Positions 1 to 7,898 are shown, counted from the first letter of the stretch. The stretch is DNA of 27,914 nt from an uncultured Oscillibacter sp. (GCA_910576865.1 CAJTKE010000027.1:1-27914), one strand, 5' to 3'. The notes: generated by a model not told the origin, from the sequence alone. Made by a program: numbers and translations.

Positions 1-714
1 AGCCGGAAGCGCCCGGACGCATGGGGCAATTTCAGCCTGTTCGCCGGTCTGGTGAAGTGCGGACAGTGCGGCAGCACCCTGAACATCCGCCGGGCCAACC
101 AAAAGGACAACGAGCGCATCTACACCTGTTCCCGCTACAACAAGTATGGCGTGGCCCACTGTACCCAGCACCGCATCAAGTATGATACGCTCTACAACAT
201 CGTGCTGGAACAGATTAGGGCCTGTGCGAGAAAGGCCCTTGCCGATGAACAGGAGGCAGCGGCCCAGCTCCGGGAGAACTGCCAGGCGGACGAGCAGGCC
301 GAGCGTGAGGCCATCCAGCGGAGCATTGACGAGGACAGCGAACGCATCACCGCCCTGGAGCGCATTATCAGCCGGGTCTATGAGGACATGATTGCCCAGC
401 GCATCAGCGAGGACAACTTCAACCGTATCTTGGAGAACAGCCAGACGGAACAGGCCACGCTGAAAAACCGTGTCATGCTGAACCGGGAACGGCTGGCCCA
501 GCAGACCCAGGAGCAGGAGGACAGCACACGCTGGCTGGAAATCATCAAGGATTATGCGGACATTCAGGAGTTGGACGCTGTGACGCTGAACCGGCTTGTT
601 CAGAAAATCGTCATCCACGAGGACATAGACGGCGAGACTGTTCGCCAGACTGTGGAAATCCATTTCAATTTCAACGATAAGGCGGATAAACGCAGGATTA
701 TCCGAGAGAAATAA
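1..714 (+). CDS. Large serine recombinase, C-terminal part (5' truncated by window edge)
   Basis: The frame is open from base 1, so this is the 3' part of a longer gene, not a complete 220-residue protein starting at the internal GTG (52). The reading begins with a stretch typical of the recombinase domain, followed by a zinc ribbon (CGQCGS, then YTCSRYNKYGVAHC), then a long Glu/Gln/Arg-rich coiled coil (about residues 60-180 of the visible part), and a C-terminal tail containing LNRLVQKIVIHED. That order (recombinase, zn_ribbon_recom, coiled coil) is diagnostic of TnpX/phiC31-type integrases, which cut and rejoin element ends at a central dinucleotide. The catalytic resolvase domain with its serine lies outside the window. 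Such genes usually sit at one end of an integrative element, so an attachment site is expected just downstream (about 715-900). Confidence 0.88.
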   Translation, partial: SRKRPDAWGNFSLFAGLVKCGQCGSTLNIRRANQKDNERIYTCSRYNKYGVAHCTQHRIKYDTLYNIVLEQIRACARKALADEQEAAAQLRENCQADEQAEREAIQRSIDEDSERITALERIISRVYEDMIAQRISEDNFNRILENSQTEQATLKNRVMLNRERLAQQTQEQEDSTRWLEIIKDYADIQELDAVTLNRLVQKIVIHEDIDGETVRQTVEIHFNFNDKADKRRIIREK

Positions 715-791
715 CTGAATATCGCAACATTAGGCCCGGATAGTAGAGGAACCGGGGTGATGCTGACCGAGGATGCCGCCGCCCGCCGTGG

Positions 792-821
792 GCTGTTTCA
801 TTAACTTTGAGATGAAACAGC
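792..821 (+). repeat. Hairpin downstream of serine recombinase
   Basis: A 10-bp perfect stem (792-801 with 812-821, GCTGTTTCAT/ATGAAACAGC, 10-nt loop) lies 78 bases after the recombinase stop. There is no U-tract. It could be a weak terminator or part of the element end. The rest of 715-969 shows no credible gene. Confidence 0.4.
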
Positions 822-969
822 TGAAGTCAAAATATGGAACACTGCCGGCAGGAACATGCTGGAGGGCAAGGGCATAAACTATTTCGGGCACCGCGCCGGT
901 GAAAAGCAATTCCTGCTTCGCCGCTGCGGCGTATTCCCGGCACGGCCCCATCTGAAAGGAGAGTCTTCT

Positions 970-1956
970 ATGTCTCTGCCCAGTTTTCCTGATATTGATC
1001 CGCCCATCCAGCGCGAAGATGCGGTCAATCAGATCCTTTCTTCCATCGCGATGGAGGAGCTTGGACTGAGCCATATTCTCAACGCTGAGGGTGAGAAGCT
1101 GCAATATATCCTCGGGACCCTGCCCGGTCTCAGTGGTCCGCCCGCCACGGTCAGCGATGTGCTGTCCGCCAACGAGAGCGTCCGCGATCTGCTGGAGGCC
1201 GCCGTTCAGAATCAGCTTTTCCTGAAATCGAAAATGCAAGGGGCCTTGACGGCCTCCCCCATGCAGGGTGTCACCGGCCCCACCGGCCCCACCGGCCCCA
1301 CCGGCCCTGCCGGTCCTGCCGGCCCCCAAGGTGACCCCGGCCCTATGGGTTCCGCGGGCATCCAGGGCGTTCAAGGTCCCACAGGTCCTACGGGCCCTGC
1401 GGGTGCTGACGGAGCTACAGGCCCCACAGGGATTGCCGGGTCTGCCGGCGCCACCGGTCCCACCGGCCCTGCCGGCCCGGCTGGAGCTACTGGCGCAACG
1501 GGACCTGCCGGCGCGACGGGCCCCACCGGCCCTGCCGGAGTCAGCATCACTGACACCAACGCGTATGTCACCAATACCAGCGGCACAACACTAAATGTCA
1601 CTGGGTCTGGCACTGCGGTCCCTCTGCCGAACGACTATGTCATTGTATCCAGAGATATCCATGCCAACGCTGACCACACCGCGCTTACCGTGGATACCGC
1701 CGGTCTCTACCGGATATCTTATCTCGTCAACACCACCGAGCCCGTGGCCGCCGGTACCCGGCTGATGATCAAGGGCGCCGCGAATCTGGCCTCCACCATT
1801 GCCCCGGGGCTGCCCTTGAATCACTTCTCCAATGAGGTGATGCTCAGGCTGGACGCGGGCGACACCGTTGCCCTGGAGATGTTCGGCGTTGACAAGACGG
1901 TCAGGCTGGTGCCAAGCGGTTTGGGCGCGTCTCTGAGCATTACCCGTCTGGGCTGA
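970..1956 (+). CDS. BclA-like collagen-repeat surface protein, copy 1
   Basis: Start chosen at ATG 970, 7 bases after GAAAGGAGAG; an in-frame extension to 856 has no ribosome site. The 328-residue product has three parts. Residues 1-99 are an N-terminal domain with the stretch SSIAMEELGLSHILNAEGEK. Residues 100-190 are about 30 uninterrupted Gly-X-Y triplets dominated by GPT, GPA and GAT. Residues 191-328 are a beta-rich globular domain (PLPNDYVIV, AGLYRISYLVNTT, LDAGDTVALEMFG, ASLSITRLG) like the C1q/TNF-type trimerising tip of Bacillus BclA. No signal peptide is seen, as is usual for exosporium collagens. Inferred role: trimeric filament on the spore or cell surface. The paralogue follows 13 bases downstream, probably in the same transcript. 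Confidence 0.85.
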   Translation: MSLPSFPDIDPPIQREDAVNQILSSIAMEELGLSHILNAEGEKLQYILGTLPGLSGPPATVSDVLSANESVRDLLEAAVQNQLFLKSKMQGALTASPMQGVTGPTGPTGPTGPAGPAGPQGDPGPMGSAGIQGVQGPTGPTGPAGADGATGPTGIAGSAGATGPTGPAGPAGATGATGPAGATGPTGPAGVSITDTNAYVTNTSGTTLNVTGSGTAVPLPNDYVIVSRDIHANADHTALTVDTAGLYRISYLVNTTEPVAAGTRLMIKGAANLASTIAPGLPLNHFSNEVMLRLDAGDTVALEMFGVDKTVRLVPSGLGASLSITRLG

Positions 1957-1969
1957 GGAGGGTGATCTG

Positions 1970-3115
1970 ATGTCGATGCCTGCGTTTCCCAAAAACGATC
2001 CCCCGCTGACCCGCGAGGGGAGCCTCAATGAGATCATCTCCTCCATCGCGGCCGAAGAGCTCAGCCTGAGCCATATTCTCAACGCTGAGGGCGAGAAGCT
2101 GCAATATGTCCTGGGCACTCTGCCGGGCCTGGATGAAGCCGCCAGCATGGATGAGGTCATGAAAGTCAACCGGAGCGTACAGGACACCCTGTCCGGCGTG
2201 ATGGCCCAGCAGGCGGTTCTGGCTGACAAGCTGAGCGCGGCAATGCGCGCCCCGATCCTGCCCGGTCCCACCGGACCTTCCGGACCCGCCGGCGCGGCGG
2301 GTCCCGCCGAAGGCCCCACGGGCGCCACCGGCCCCACCGGCCCAACAGGACCGGACGGCTCCGTGGGGGCGGAAGATCCCGCCGGCCCCGCCGGTACGAC
2401 GGGTCCCGCCGGGATCACGGGGGTGGAAGGTCCCGCCGGGGCGAAAGGTGCGTTGGGACCCACGGGGCTCACCGGCCCCGCCGGTCCTGCCGGTATGACG
2501 GGTCCCACCGGCCCCGCCGGCCCTGACGGGCTCACCGGCCCCACCGGCCCCGCCGGCCCTGCCGGACGGTCAGGCGCAGCCGGGGCAGCCGGGCCGGCAG
2601 GCGTCACGGGGGCCGTTGGAGCTGCCGGACCCACGGGAGCGGACAGTCCCGGCCTCATCGCCGCTTTTGCGGCCAACATCCAGGGCACCACCATCCCGGT
2701 GACGGCGAGCGGTACCCCGGTCCCGCTGCCCGATGCCCAGGTACTGCCGCCTGAGATCCGCTACAGCAACGCAACGTTTACTGTGGCTGAGGAGGGCGTC
2801 TATCTCATCTCTTATCATGTGAATACCACGCAGCCTGTGACGGCTGGGACCCGGCTGAATATCATATCGAACTTCAGCTATAGAGCCGCCACCGCGTCTA
2901 CAATCCCTCCGGTGGCGCCCCGGTCCGGCTTCAGGAACCGTGTAAAGGTCAATCTATCCGCAGGCTCCACGGTTTCACTACAGATGTTCGGCCCTGCCGG
3001 AACCGCCACGCTGTTGGGCGGCGGAGCAGGCGCGTCCCTGACCATCATCCGTCTGGATAAAGCAAACTACTGGTTTGATGAGCATGACTCGGATGTAGAG
3101 ATCGAGGAAGATTAG
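1970..3115 (+). CDS. BclA-like collagen-repeat surface protein, copy 2
   Basis: This 381-residue paralogue of the preceding gene starts 13 bases after its stop, with GAGGAGGGTGATCTG as ribosome site. The N-terminal domain is strongly conserved between the copies (SSIAAEELSLSHILNAEGEK, then QYVLGTLPGL). The collagen-like segment runs from about residue 98 to 225. Unlike copy 1 it breaks the triplet register near GPAEGPTG (about 112-118) and near GAEDPAGP (133-140), which would kink or interrupt a triple helix. The C-terminal domain (about 228-363) matches copy 1 in motif order, and copy 2 alone carries an acidic tail (NYWFDEHDSDVEIEED). Tandem duplication followed by divergence is inferred. 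An exosporium location is likely but not shown by the sequence. Confidence 0.85.
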   Translation: MSMPAFPKNDPPLTREGSLNEIISSIAAEELSLSHILNAEGEKLQYVLGTLPGLDEAASMDEVMKVNRSVQDTLSGVMAQQAVLADKLSAAMRAPILPGPTGPSGPAGAAGPAEGPTGATGPTGPTGPDGSVGAEDPAGPAGTTGPAGITGVEGPAGAKGALGPTGLTGPAGPAGMTGPTGPAGPDGLTGPTGPAGPAGRSGAAGAAGPAGVTGAVGAAGPTGADSPGLIAAFAANIQGTTIPVTASGTPVPLPDAQVLPPEIRYSNATFTVAEEGVYLISYHVNTTQPVTAGTRLNIISNFSYRAATASTIPPVAPRSGFRNRVKVNLSAGSTVSLQMFGPAGTATLLGGGAGASLTIIRLDKANYWFDEHDSDVEIEED

Positions 3116-3163
3116 GGGCGGCGGCGTCCCATGGAGCGGAGTATCCGCTTTTCGATATGCTTC

Positions 3164-3194
3164 GACCTCCCGCCGGTTTTACCAGCGGGAGGTC
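3164..3194 (+). terminator. Hairpin after the collagen pair, possible terminator
   Basis: A 10-bp perfect GC-rich stem (GACCTCCCGC/GCGGGAGGTC, 3164-3173 with 3185-3194) lies 49 bases past the second collagen stop. It lacks a U-tract, so termination is tentative. A second small palindrome (AGGTCAA GA TTGACCT, 3190-3205) overlaps its right arm. Confidence 0.45.
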
Positions 3195-3278
3195 AAGATT
3201 GACCTGAGAAATTCTGTCCCTTAAGTGCAGCCCTCGTTTATCACCTCCTCCCGCAGATTTGTCCTTATTATGCCATAA

Positions 3279-3518
3279 GGGCACTCCTATGCCGTGGTGG
3301 CAATCGAAAGCGGGGACGACATCAAGACCGTACAGGGCAACCTGGGACACGCTACCGCCGCTTTTACGCTGAACATCTACGCTCACACCACCCAAAAGAT
3401 GCGCCAGCAGTCCGCCGACAGGATGGAGCGGTTTATTCAATCGGTTTCCGGGGCGAAGTGGCAATCAGGGCAAAACAAGGGAAAAAACAAGGGAAAAAAC
3501 ATGGCAAAAACCCTGTAA
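3279..3518 (+). pseudogene. Tyrosine integrase C-terminal remnant
   Basis: From about 3282 the frame reads HSYAVVAIESGDDIKTVQG, then NLGHATAAFTLNIYAHTT. This is the end of a phage/ICE tyrosine recombinase just past the HxxR box, still carrying the LGH histidine and the nucleophilic tyrosine (IYAHTT). An in-frame TAA at 3276-3278 sits immediately upstream. The N-terminal SAM-like and core catalytic regions, with both catalytic arginines, are absent, so the remnant cannot be active. A GTG (3294) would start a 74-residue ORF but has no ribosome site. The tail has a GKNKGKN repeat and the stop lies inside the terminator stem shared with tRNA-Ser. Position and orientation suggest a decayed element once integrated at that tRNA. 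Confidence 0.8.
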
Positions 3519-3540
3519 CCATTGCGGTTACAGGGTTTTT
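3506..3540. terminator. Bidirectional intrinsic terminator
   Basis: A 15-bp perfect stem (AAAAACCCTGTAACC with its complement, 3506-3520 and 3526-3540) with loop ATTGC has an A-tract on one side and a T-tract on the other. It serves the leftward tRNA-Ser transcript and the rightward integrase remnant. Confidence 0.82.
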
Positions 3541-3542
3541 GA

Positions 3543-3634
3543 TGGCGGAGAAGGAGGGATTCGAACCCTCGAGACCCTTTAGGGGCCTACATGATTTCCA
3601 ATCATGCGCCCTCGACCAACTAGGCGACTTCTCC
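3543..3634 (-). tRNA. tRNA-Ser (anticodon GGA)
   Basis: On the minus strand the 7-bp acceptor GGAGAAG/CTTCTCC, the D-arm, the anticodon arm ATGA-TTGGAAA-TCAT (GGA), a long class II variable arm, the T-arm with GGTTCGAAT, discriminator G and an encoded CCA can all be drawn. The long variable arm and G73 fit serine. The 3' end faces the decayed integrase, a classic attachment-site arrangement. Confidence 0.95.
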
Positions 3635-3693
3635 ATCGTTGTCGATTGCTCCGCAGATGCGAATGTAATGTCCCTCACAGAAGAACAGTGATT

Positions 3694-3721
3694 ATTATAC
3701 CAGAGCTTTTCCCAAAGTCAA
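3694..3721 (-). promoter_or_regulatory. Promoter of tRNA-Ser
   Basis: TTGACT (3716-3721) and TATAAT (3694-3699), read on the minus strand, are separated by 16 bases. They are placed to start transcription about 50 bases before the mature tRNA 5' end. Confidence 0.75.
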
Positions 3722-3750
3722 GCCTTTTTTCAAATTTTCTCCGGCGGGGC

Positions 3751-3775
3751 CGGGAGGGGAGGATTTCCCCTCCCG
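3751..3775 (-). terminator. Terminator-like hairpin after S41 lipoprotein gene
   Basis: A 10-bp stem (CGGGAGGGGA/TCCCCTCCCG, 3751-3760 with 3766-3775) begins four bases beyond the stop codon of the leftward gene. There is no clear U-tract on the minus strand, so efficiency is uncertain. Confidence 0.5.
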
Positions 3776-3778
3776 ACC

Positions 3779-5044
3779 TTATTTCCGGGCCTCCCGGATG
3801 GACCGGAGGGCCGTCACCAGGGCCGGTTCCCCCGCCGGGGACAGAATGTCCGGCATGGTGCCCGCCTCCTCGCTGCTGCTCCCGTCCGGGTTCAGGCCGT
3901 ACATCATGGTAAACTGGATCAGGATGCCGCTGTTGGGCAGGCGCATCATGACGGGGTCCAGGGCCCCGATGCCGTCCCCGCCGGTTTGCGCTCCCACCAG
4001 GACGGCAAAGCCCGTGGCCTGGCAGAAGACGGAGAAGGACTCGCTGGCGGAGTAGACCGTGGGCCCCACCAGCAGCCACACCCTCCCGCGGAACGCCGCC
4101 CGCTCCGCCGCCGGCTCCACCCGGAGGGTACTCTCCACGAAGTGGGTGGCGGCCTCCAGGCCGTCCCGGTTCAGCTTGGGCAGGTCCGGGAGCTCCGCGA
4201 TGGGATGGAGGTCCTCCGGCGCGAAGACATTTTCGATGTAGGGCCGGTTGTTCCCGCTGTCCGCCAGCAGGGCGTAATTCGTGCAGGACAACGGCGCGCC
4301 GATCAGCGGAGATACCAGCAGATTCTGCCAGTAGCCCTCGTTTCCCCCTCTGTTGTCCGTCAGGTCGATGATGAGGTCCGCGCAGTCTCCGGCGGCGTTG
4401 TAGAAATCCCGGATGGCCCGGGCCTCGGTTTGATAATTCGGGTCGTAGTCCGCAAGGAAGCTGTCCACCTTCAAATAGGCCGCGCCCGCCTCCGGCAGGA
4501 GGAGGGTGTGGAGGTTTTCCCCCGCCTCCCCGCCGCCTTGGGATCCGCCGCCGCCTTCGTCCCCGCCCAGGCTGTCCAGATAGGCCTTCAGCGTCTTGTA
4601 CTGCTCCTCCGACGCCTCGATGAGCTCCTTCCAGCGCTCCCGGCCCGAGGTGTCCTCATGGCCGCACCAGTCCAGCATCCCGTAATAGTCCTCCGGCTCA
4701 ATCATCCAGAGGTGTCCGTAGGGCCCCAGACGGTAGAGGGAGCTGTATACGGCGGAGTAGAACGCGTCGTCGCTGTCGTTTTCCTCGATCATCTCCCGAT
4801 ACTCCCGGAAAATGTCCTCCGCCGGGTCGTCGGGGTTCTCCCGGTCCCGGAGGCCCAGGCAGAGATAGCTGTCCTTCAGTGTCTTCACGAAATAGTCGTA
4901 GTCCTCCAGCCGCTGCGCCGGGGTCAGGCCCAGGGCGTTTTTCAGGGCGGGGTCCCAGCGGCTGTCCGGCTCCGCCGCCGGGGCGGCGCAGGCGGTCAGC
5001 AGCGTGAAGATGGCGAGGGTCAGAGCAAGCAGGCTTCGTCTCAT
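3779..5044 (-). CDS. S41-family peptidase-like lipoprotein
   Basis: The 421-residue product starts at ATG 5044, nine bases after AAGGAGA. A lipobox LTAC (Cys19) follows a short hydrophobic signal, so it should be a membrane-anchored extracytoplasmic lipoprotein. The C-terminal half is an S41 (TSPc) fold: IIDLTDNRGGNEGYW (about 225-239), then VGPTVYSASESFSVF (327-340) with the nucleophile-site serine, then VGAQTGGDG (350-358). The Lys of the CtpA Ser-Lys dyad is not evident where GK would be expected (GGDG here). His111 in YGHLW suggests a tricorn/S41B-type arrangement instead. No PDZ domain is obvious, and a Gly-rich linker (164-172) separates the two halves. Substrate unknown. The gene is monocistronic. 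Confidence 0.8.
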   Translation of the reverse strand: MRRSLLALTLAIFTLLTACAAPAAEPDSRWDPALKNALGLTPAQRLEDYDYFVKTLKDSYLCLGLRDRENPDDPAEDIFREYREMIEENDSDDAFYSAVYSSLYRLGPYGHLWMIEPEDYYGMLDWCGHEDTSGRERWKELIEASEEQYKTLKAYLDSLGGDEGGGGSQGGGEAGENLHTLLLPEAGAAYLKVDSFLADYDPNYQTEARAIRDFYNAAGDCADLIIDLTDNRGGNEGYWQNLLVSPLIGAPLSCTNYALLADSGNNRPYIENVFAPEDLHPIAELPDLPKLNRDGLEAATHFVESTLRVEPAAERAAFRGRVWLLVGPTVYSASESFSVFCQATGFAVLVGAQTGGDGIGALDPVMMRLPNSGILIQFTMMYGLNPDGSSSEEAGTMPDILSPAGEPALVTALRSIREARK

Positions 5045-5137
5045 AAGATCGTCTCCTTTTCCTTGGGGGCCTTTTGGTGTTATAACGGGACAGTGCCCCT
5101 GTTTTCCCCAGGGTAACAGGAAAATCTTACGGACGGC

Positions 5138-5275
5138 TTGACAAAGCCCTTAAGAATTTCTTACAATTTCCACTGCGGGAGACCCGGCGTTTTTCTGTGG
5201 GGGCGACGAAAATGCGGTTCGCGGCGCAAAACTTCTTTAATAAAAATGGGAACCGGGCGGGAAGCGTGTTATACT
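5138..5275 (+). promoter_or_regulatory. Tandem promoters upstream of the HPr-like gene
   Basis: The 322-base gap between the S41 gene and the HPr-like gene holds two plausible rightward promoters: TTGACA (5138-5143) with TACAAT (5162-5167, 18-base spacer), and an extended -10 TGTTATACT (5267-5275) lacking a good -35. The first would give a leader of roughly 190 nt. I see no other gene or clear riboswitch fold in the gap. Confidence 0.5.
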
Positions 5276-5366
5276 ATGCCCCGTCTAACCATGCCAGCGG
5301 AGCCGGGAGGCGTCTGGGGCGTCCTTCCGGTTCGCCGGCTATCATTCATGGAAACGGAGTGGGCTC

Positions 5367-5615
5367 ATGAATCGCACGGCAGTCGTACAAATTTCCGAGG
5401 ATCAGCTGGACCGGATCGCCACCGGGTTCATCAAAGCGGCCAGCGGCTTCTCCAGCCAGATCACCATCACCCGGGACGGGCACTGCGTCAACGCCAAAAG
5501 CCTCCTTGGCTTCCTCTCCCTGATGCGGGACCACGGAGAGGTGGAGCTGAGCGCCGAGGGCGCCGACGCCGGGGAGGCGCTGGAGACCCTGGCGAAGCTC
5601 CTGGAGACGAAATGA
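5367..5615 (+). CDS. HPr-like domain protein lacking the active-site histidine
   Basis: This 82-residue single-domain protein aligns along its whole length with HPr. DRIATGFIKAASGFSS corresponds to the ARPAT...TASKY helix of HPr, and VNAKSLLGFLSLM to VNLKSIMGVMSLG. The regulatory serine (Ser45, equivalent to HPr Ser46) is present. The PTS phosphorylation-site His15 is replaced by Leu14, and the following Ala-Arg-Pro becomes Asp-Arg-Ile. It therefore cannot take phosphate from enzyme I, but could be a substrate of HPr kinase and a CcpA partner, as Crh is in Bacillus (inference). GGAG lies about 10 bases before ATG 5367. It stands alone, closed by a strong terminator. Confidence 0.8.
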   Translation: MNRTAVVQISEDQLDRIATGFIKAASGFSSQITITRDGHCVNAKSLLGFLSLMRDHGEVELSAEGADAGEALETLAKLLETK

Positions 5616-5621
5616 GCGGAG

Positions 5622-5654
5622 AAAAGGGGACTGCCTGACGGCGGTCCCCTTTTT
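5622..5654. terminator. Bidirectional terminator between convergent genes
   Basis: A 13-bp stem with one wobble pair (5623-5635 with 5640-5652, loop TGAC) is flanked by A4 on the left and T5 on the right. It ends the HPr-like transcript and the oncoming SLH-protein transcript. Confidence 0.78.
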
Positions 5655-5660
5655 CGTCTC

Positions 5661-7826
5661 TCACGCGCCCCGCTCCAGCACCCGGCAGAGCATGGACGCC
5701 GCCTCTCCCCGGGACGCGGCCCGGCTTCCCGCGTAGACGCCGGAGGCCAGCCCCAGGGCCTGGGCCATGGCGGCGTAACCCAGCTTCTCCGCCGGGATGG
5801 CGTCCTTGTCGGCGTAATCGCAGGTGTAGATGCCCCCAAGCCTCGCGGCGGGGCCGTACCCGGCGGCGTTCAGCAGCATGTTCACCACATCCGCCCGGGT
5901 GAGGACGGCGTTGTCGTTCCGCTCCGCCGGGCGGAGGAGGCCCATGCGGTAGGCGTCGTAATAGGCGCTTTCCCGGCCGTCTTTTTCCACGGCCTCCGGG
6001 TCCAGGGGCGCGCCCCGGAGGCTGGAGACCAGGGCCACCAGCTCCCACTGGGTGATGGTCCTGCCGGGGCGGAATTTGTCCGTCCGGAAGCCCACGCCAT
6101 ACTCCGCCAGCTTCTCAATGTCCGCCTTGGCGGGACTGCCTCCCAGGTCCGTGTAGCGGAGGGGCTCCCGGGAGCTCCCCCGGGAAGCCTGGATCAGCTC
6201 CCCGGTCATGGCGTCCACGCCCTCACAGGCTTCCTCCCGCTCCAGGCCGTAGGTCAGCCGGAGGGCGTAATAATACTCCATGCCCTGCTCCATGAGCCTG
6301 GCCTGGACCGGGTCCGCCTTGTTGAGCTTCCGGGGCACGTTCCGGTAGGCCAGGACGGTCTGATAGGTCCCCCTCCAGGCCGCCAGGGCCGTCTCGGCGA
6401 AAATCACGCCCTTGGGGTCCTGGAAGGTCACGTCCTCGTCCCAGGTGACGGAGAGGCCGTAGACGGACCCGTCGGCGGCGTCGATGGAAACCTCGTAGAG
6501 GTTGGCGGGGAAGAAGATCCCGTTCTCCTGCCGGGCGAAGCGGAAGCGGTAGGAGGGGTCCCGCATGTCCTTCAGGGGCACGGCCTGATCCTCCCCGGCG
6601 CGGTAGAGCGCCAAGTCCCGGTCCGGGCAGAGAATTTTCAGATAGGCCTCGGCCTTTTCTTGGGCTTGGTCCCGGGTGAGCCTGGCCCCCCGGCCATAGG
6701 GGGCGCTGGACCACACGGCCCGGACCTCGCCGGTTTTGGCGTCCACGGTGATGTTCCGCCGGAGGCGCTCCTCGCCGTCGGTCTTGGTATAGCGGAGCTC
6801 GCAGTCCACGCCGGAGCGCCCGTCGTCGTTGGACCAGGGGTTGTAGACGTAGGAGGCCAGGGCGTAGCCCTCCAGGCCGTAGGCGCTCCCGGCCCGGAGG
6901 GTTTCGTCCAGCTCCCTGTAGGGGAGGACCCCCTCCAGCTTCTGGACCCCCTCCAGCTCCGCCAGGGTGAGCCCGCTCTCCTCCTCGGCGGCGGCGTCCT
7001 CCGCGCCGGCGGCGGTGTTGGCGAATTTGGCCTCTCTGGGGGCCTCCGGGGTTCCCAGCTTTTCCTTCAGCTCCGTCAGGTCCAGGAACTCCTCCGTCTT
7101 GGCGTCCACCAGGAACTCGTGGGTCGCTTCCGGCACGTAGCGGAGGACGGCCTTGTCCCCGGCGTCATTCCAGACGTACTCCAGGTTCAGCCCCAGGGTG
7201 TTTTTCAGGTTGACCTCCGCCTTGTCCCGGGAGGCGGGGGCCTCCGGAGAGGGCACGCCGCCGACGGCGGCGGTCTCCGGCACGTCCCGGCTGAAGTGAT
7301 CCACCACCCCGTTTTCCACGCTGACGGAGTAGTGCAGGGAGGAGGGCAGGCCGTTCAGGACGATGGTCCCGGACCAGCCGCCGGAGCCGCTCAGGGAGGG
7401 GATGCCGCCCTCCCCGTCCTCCAGCTCCACGGTCTCCCCCGGCCGGAGGACCCGGGAGAGGAAGTCCCCGGCCGCGGCCCGGTCCACCGCCCGGGCCTCC
7501 TCCGGGAAGGCGGGGAAGCGGGCGGCGTCGGGGCTGGGGTCGTAGGCCCAGCGGTGGAGACGGACGACAGTGCCGTCCTCCAGGGCGGAGACGGAGAGGG
7601 AGCGGTTCTCGGACTCCCAGCTCAGGTTCCACACCCGGGCCAAATCCTCGGAAAGATCGCCCCGGAAATTCTCATAGGCCTCCGTGTCCAGGTCCAGGGT
7701 CTTTTTCACCAGGGCGGTGACCTGGGCCAGGCGGGCGTCCTGGGAAAGGTCCTCCGCCGCCGAGGCGGGCAGGGCCAGCGCCCCCAGCAGGGCCGCGGCC
7801 AGGGTCAGGGAAAGCAGGCGTTTCAT
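5661..7826 (-). CDS. Secreted YcdB/YcdC-domain protein with C-terminal SLH domains
   Basis: TGGAGGG abuts an upstream ATG (7832) but lies 7 bases before the second ATG (7826), so the start is MKRLLSLTL and the product has 721 residues. A Sec signal peptide (MKRLLSLTLAAALLGALALP, cut near ASA-AE) leads into a long region with repeated YcdB/YcdC-like (PepSY-related) segments, e.g. LTRDQAQEKAEAYLKIL and later YEVSIDAADGSVYGLSV. The last ~165 residues hold S-layer homology motifs: YTDLGGSPAKADIEKLAEYG with FRPGRTITQWELVALV, and YADKDAIPAEKLGYAAMAQA with SRGEAASMLCRVLE. Inferred: exported and held non-covalently on the cell wall. Function of the YcdB part is unknown. Confidence 0.82.
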   Translation of the reverse strand: MKRLLSLTLAAALLGALALPASAAEDLSQDARLAQVTALVKKTLDLDTEAYENFRGDLSEDLARVWNLSWESENRSLSVSALEDGTVVRLHRWAYDPSPDAARFPAFPEEARAVDRAAAGDFLSRVLRPGETVELEDGEGGIPSLSGSGGWSGTIVLNGLPSSLHYSVSVENGVVDHFSRDVPETAAVGGVPSPEAPASRDKAEVNLKNTLGLNLEYVWNDAGDKAVLRYVPEATHEFLVDAKTEEFLDLTELKEKLGTPEAPREAKFANTAAGAEDAAAEEESGLTLAELEGVQKLEGVLPYRELDETLRAGSAYGLEGYALASYVYNPWSNDDGRSGVDCELRYTKTDGEERLRRNITVDAKTGEVRAVWSSAPYGRGARLTRDQAQEKAEAYLKILCPDRDLALYRAGEDQAVPLKDMRDPSYRFRFARQENGIFFPANLYEVSIDAADGSVYGLSVTWDEDVTFQDPKGVIFAETALAAWRGTYQTVLAYRNVPRKLNKADPVQARLMEQGMEYYYALRLTYGLEREEACEGVDAMTGELIQASRGSSREPLRYTDLGGSPAKADIEKLAEYGVGFRTDKFRPGRTITQWELVALVSSLRGAPLDPEAVEKDGRESAYYDAYRMGLLRPAERNDNAVLTRADVVNMLLNAAGYGPAARLGGIYTCDYADKDAIPAEKLGYAAMAQALGLASGVYAGSRAASRGEAASMLCRVLERGA

Positions 7827-7866
7827 GGTCATCCCTCCAAATATCAGGTTGTCTGTTCAGACGGCG

Positions 7867-7892
7867 GGAGGCGGGAAAAAGTTCCCGCCTCC
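7867..7892 (-). terminator. Hairpin between yfbR and the SLH gene
   Basis: A perfect 11-bp stem (GGAGGCGGGAA/TTCCCGCCTCC, 7867-7877 with 7882-7892) starts just after the yfbR stop. It lacks a U-tract, and no separate promoter is visible before the SLH gene, so partial read-through is possible. Confidence 0.5.
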
Positions 7893-7898
7893 GGCAGT

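Noticed and set aside
1270..2640. Short tandem DNA repeats that could suggest a CRISPR array or minisatellite
   Set aside because: They are 9-base codon repeats for Gly-X-Y within two genes, with no spacers of constant length.
1591..2694. A minus-strand collagen-like (GPVGPV) frame
   Set aside because: Gly-Pro triplets read as Gly-Pro-type triplets on the opposite strand because GGN CCN is self-complementary. It has no ribosome site or globular domains.
5138..5638. A 166-codon frame overlapping the HPr-like gene
   Set aside because: It begins inside the -35 box of a promoter, lacks a ribosome site and conflicts with the clearly conserved HPr-like frame.
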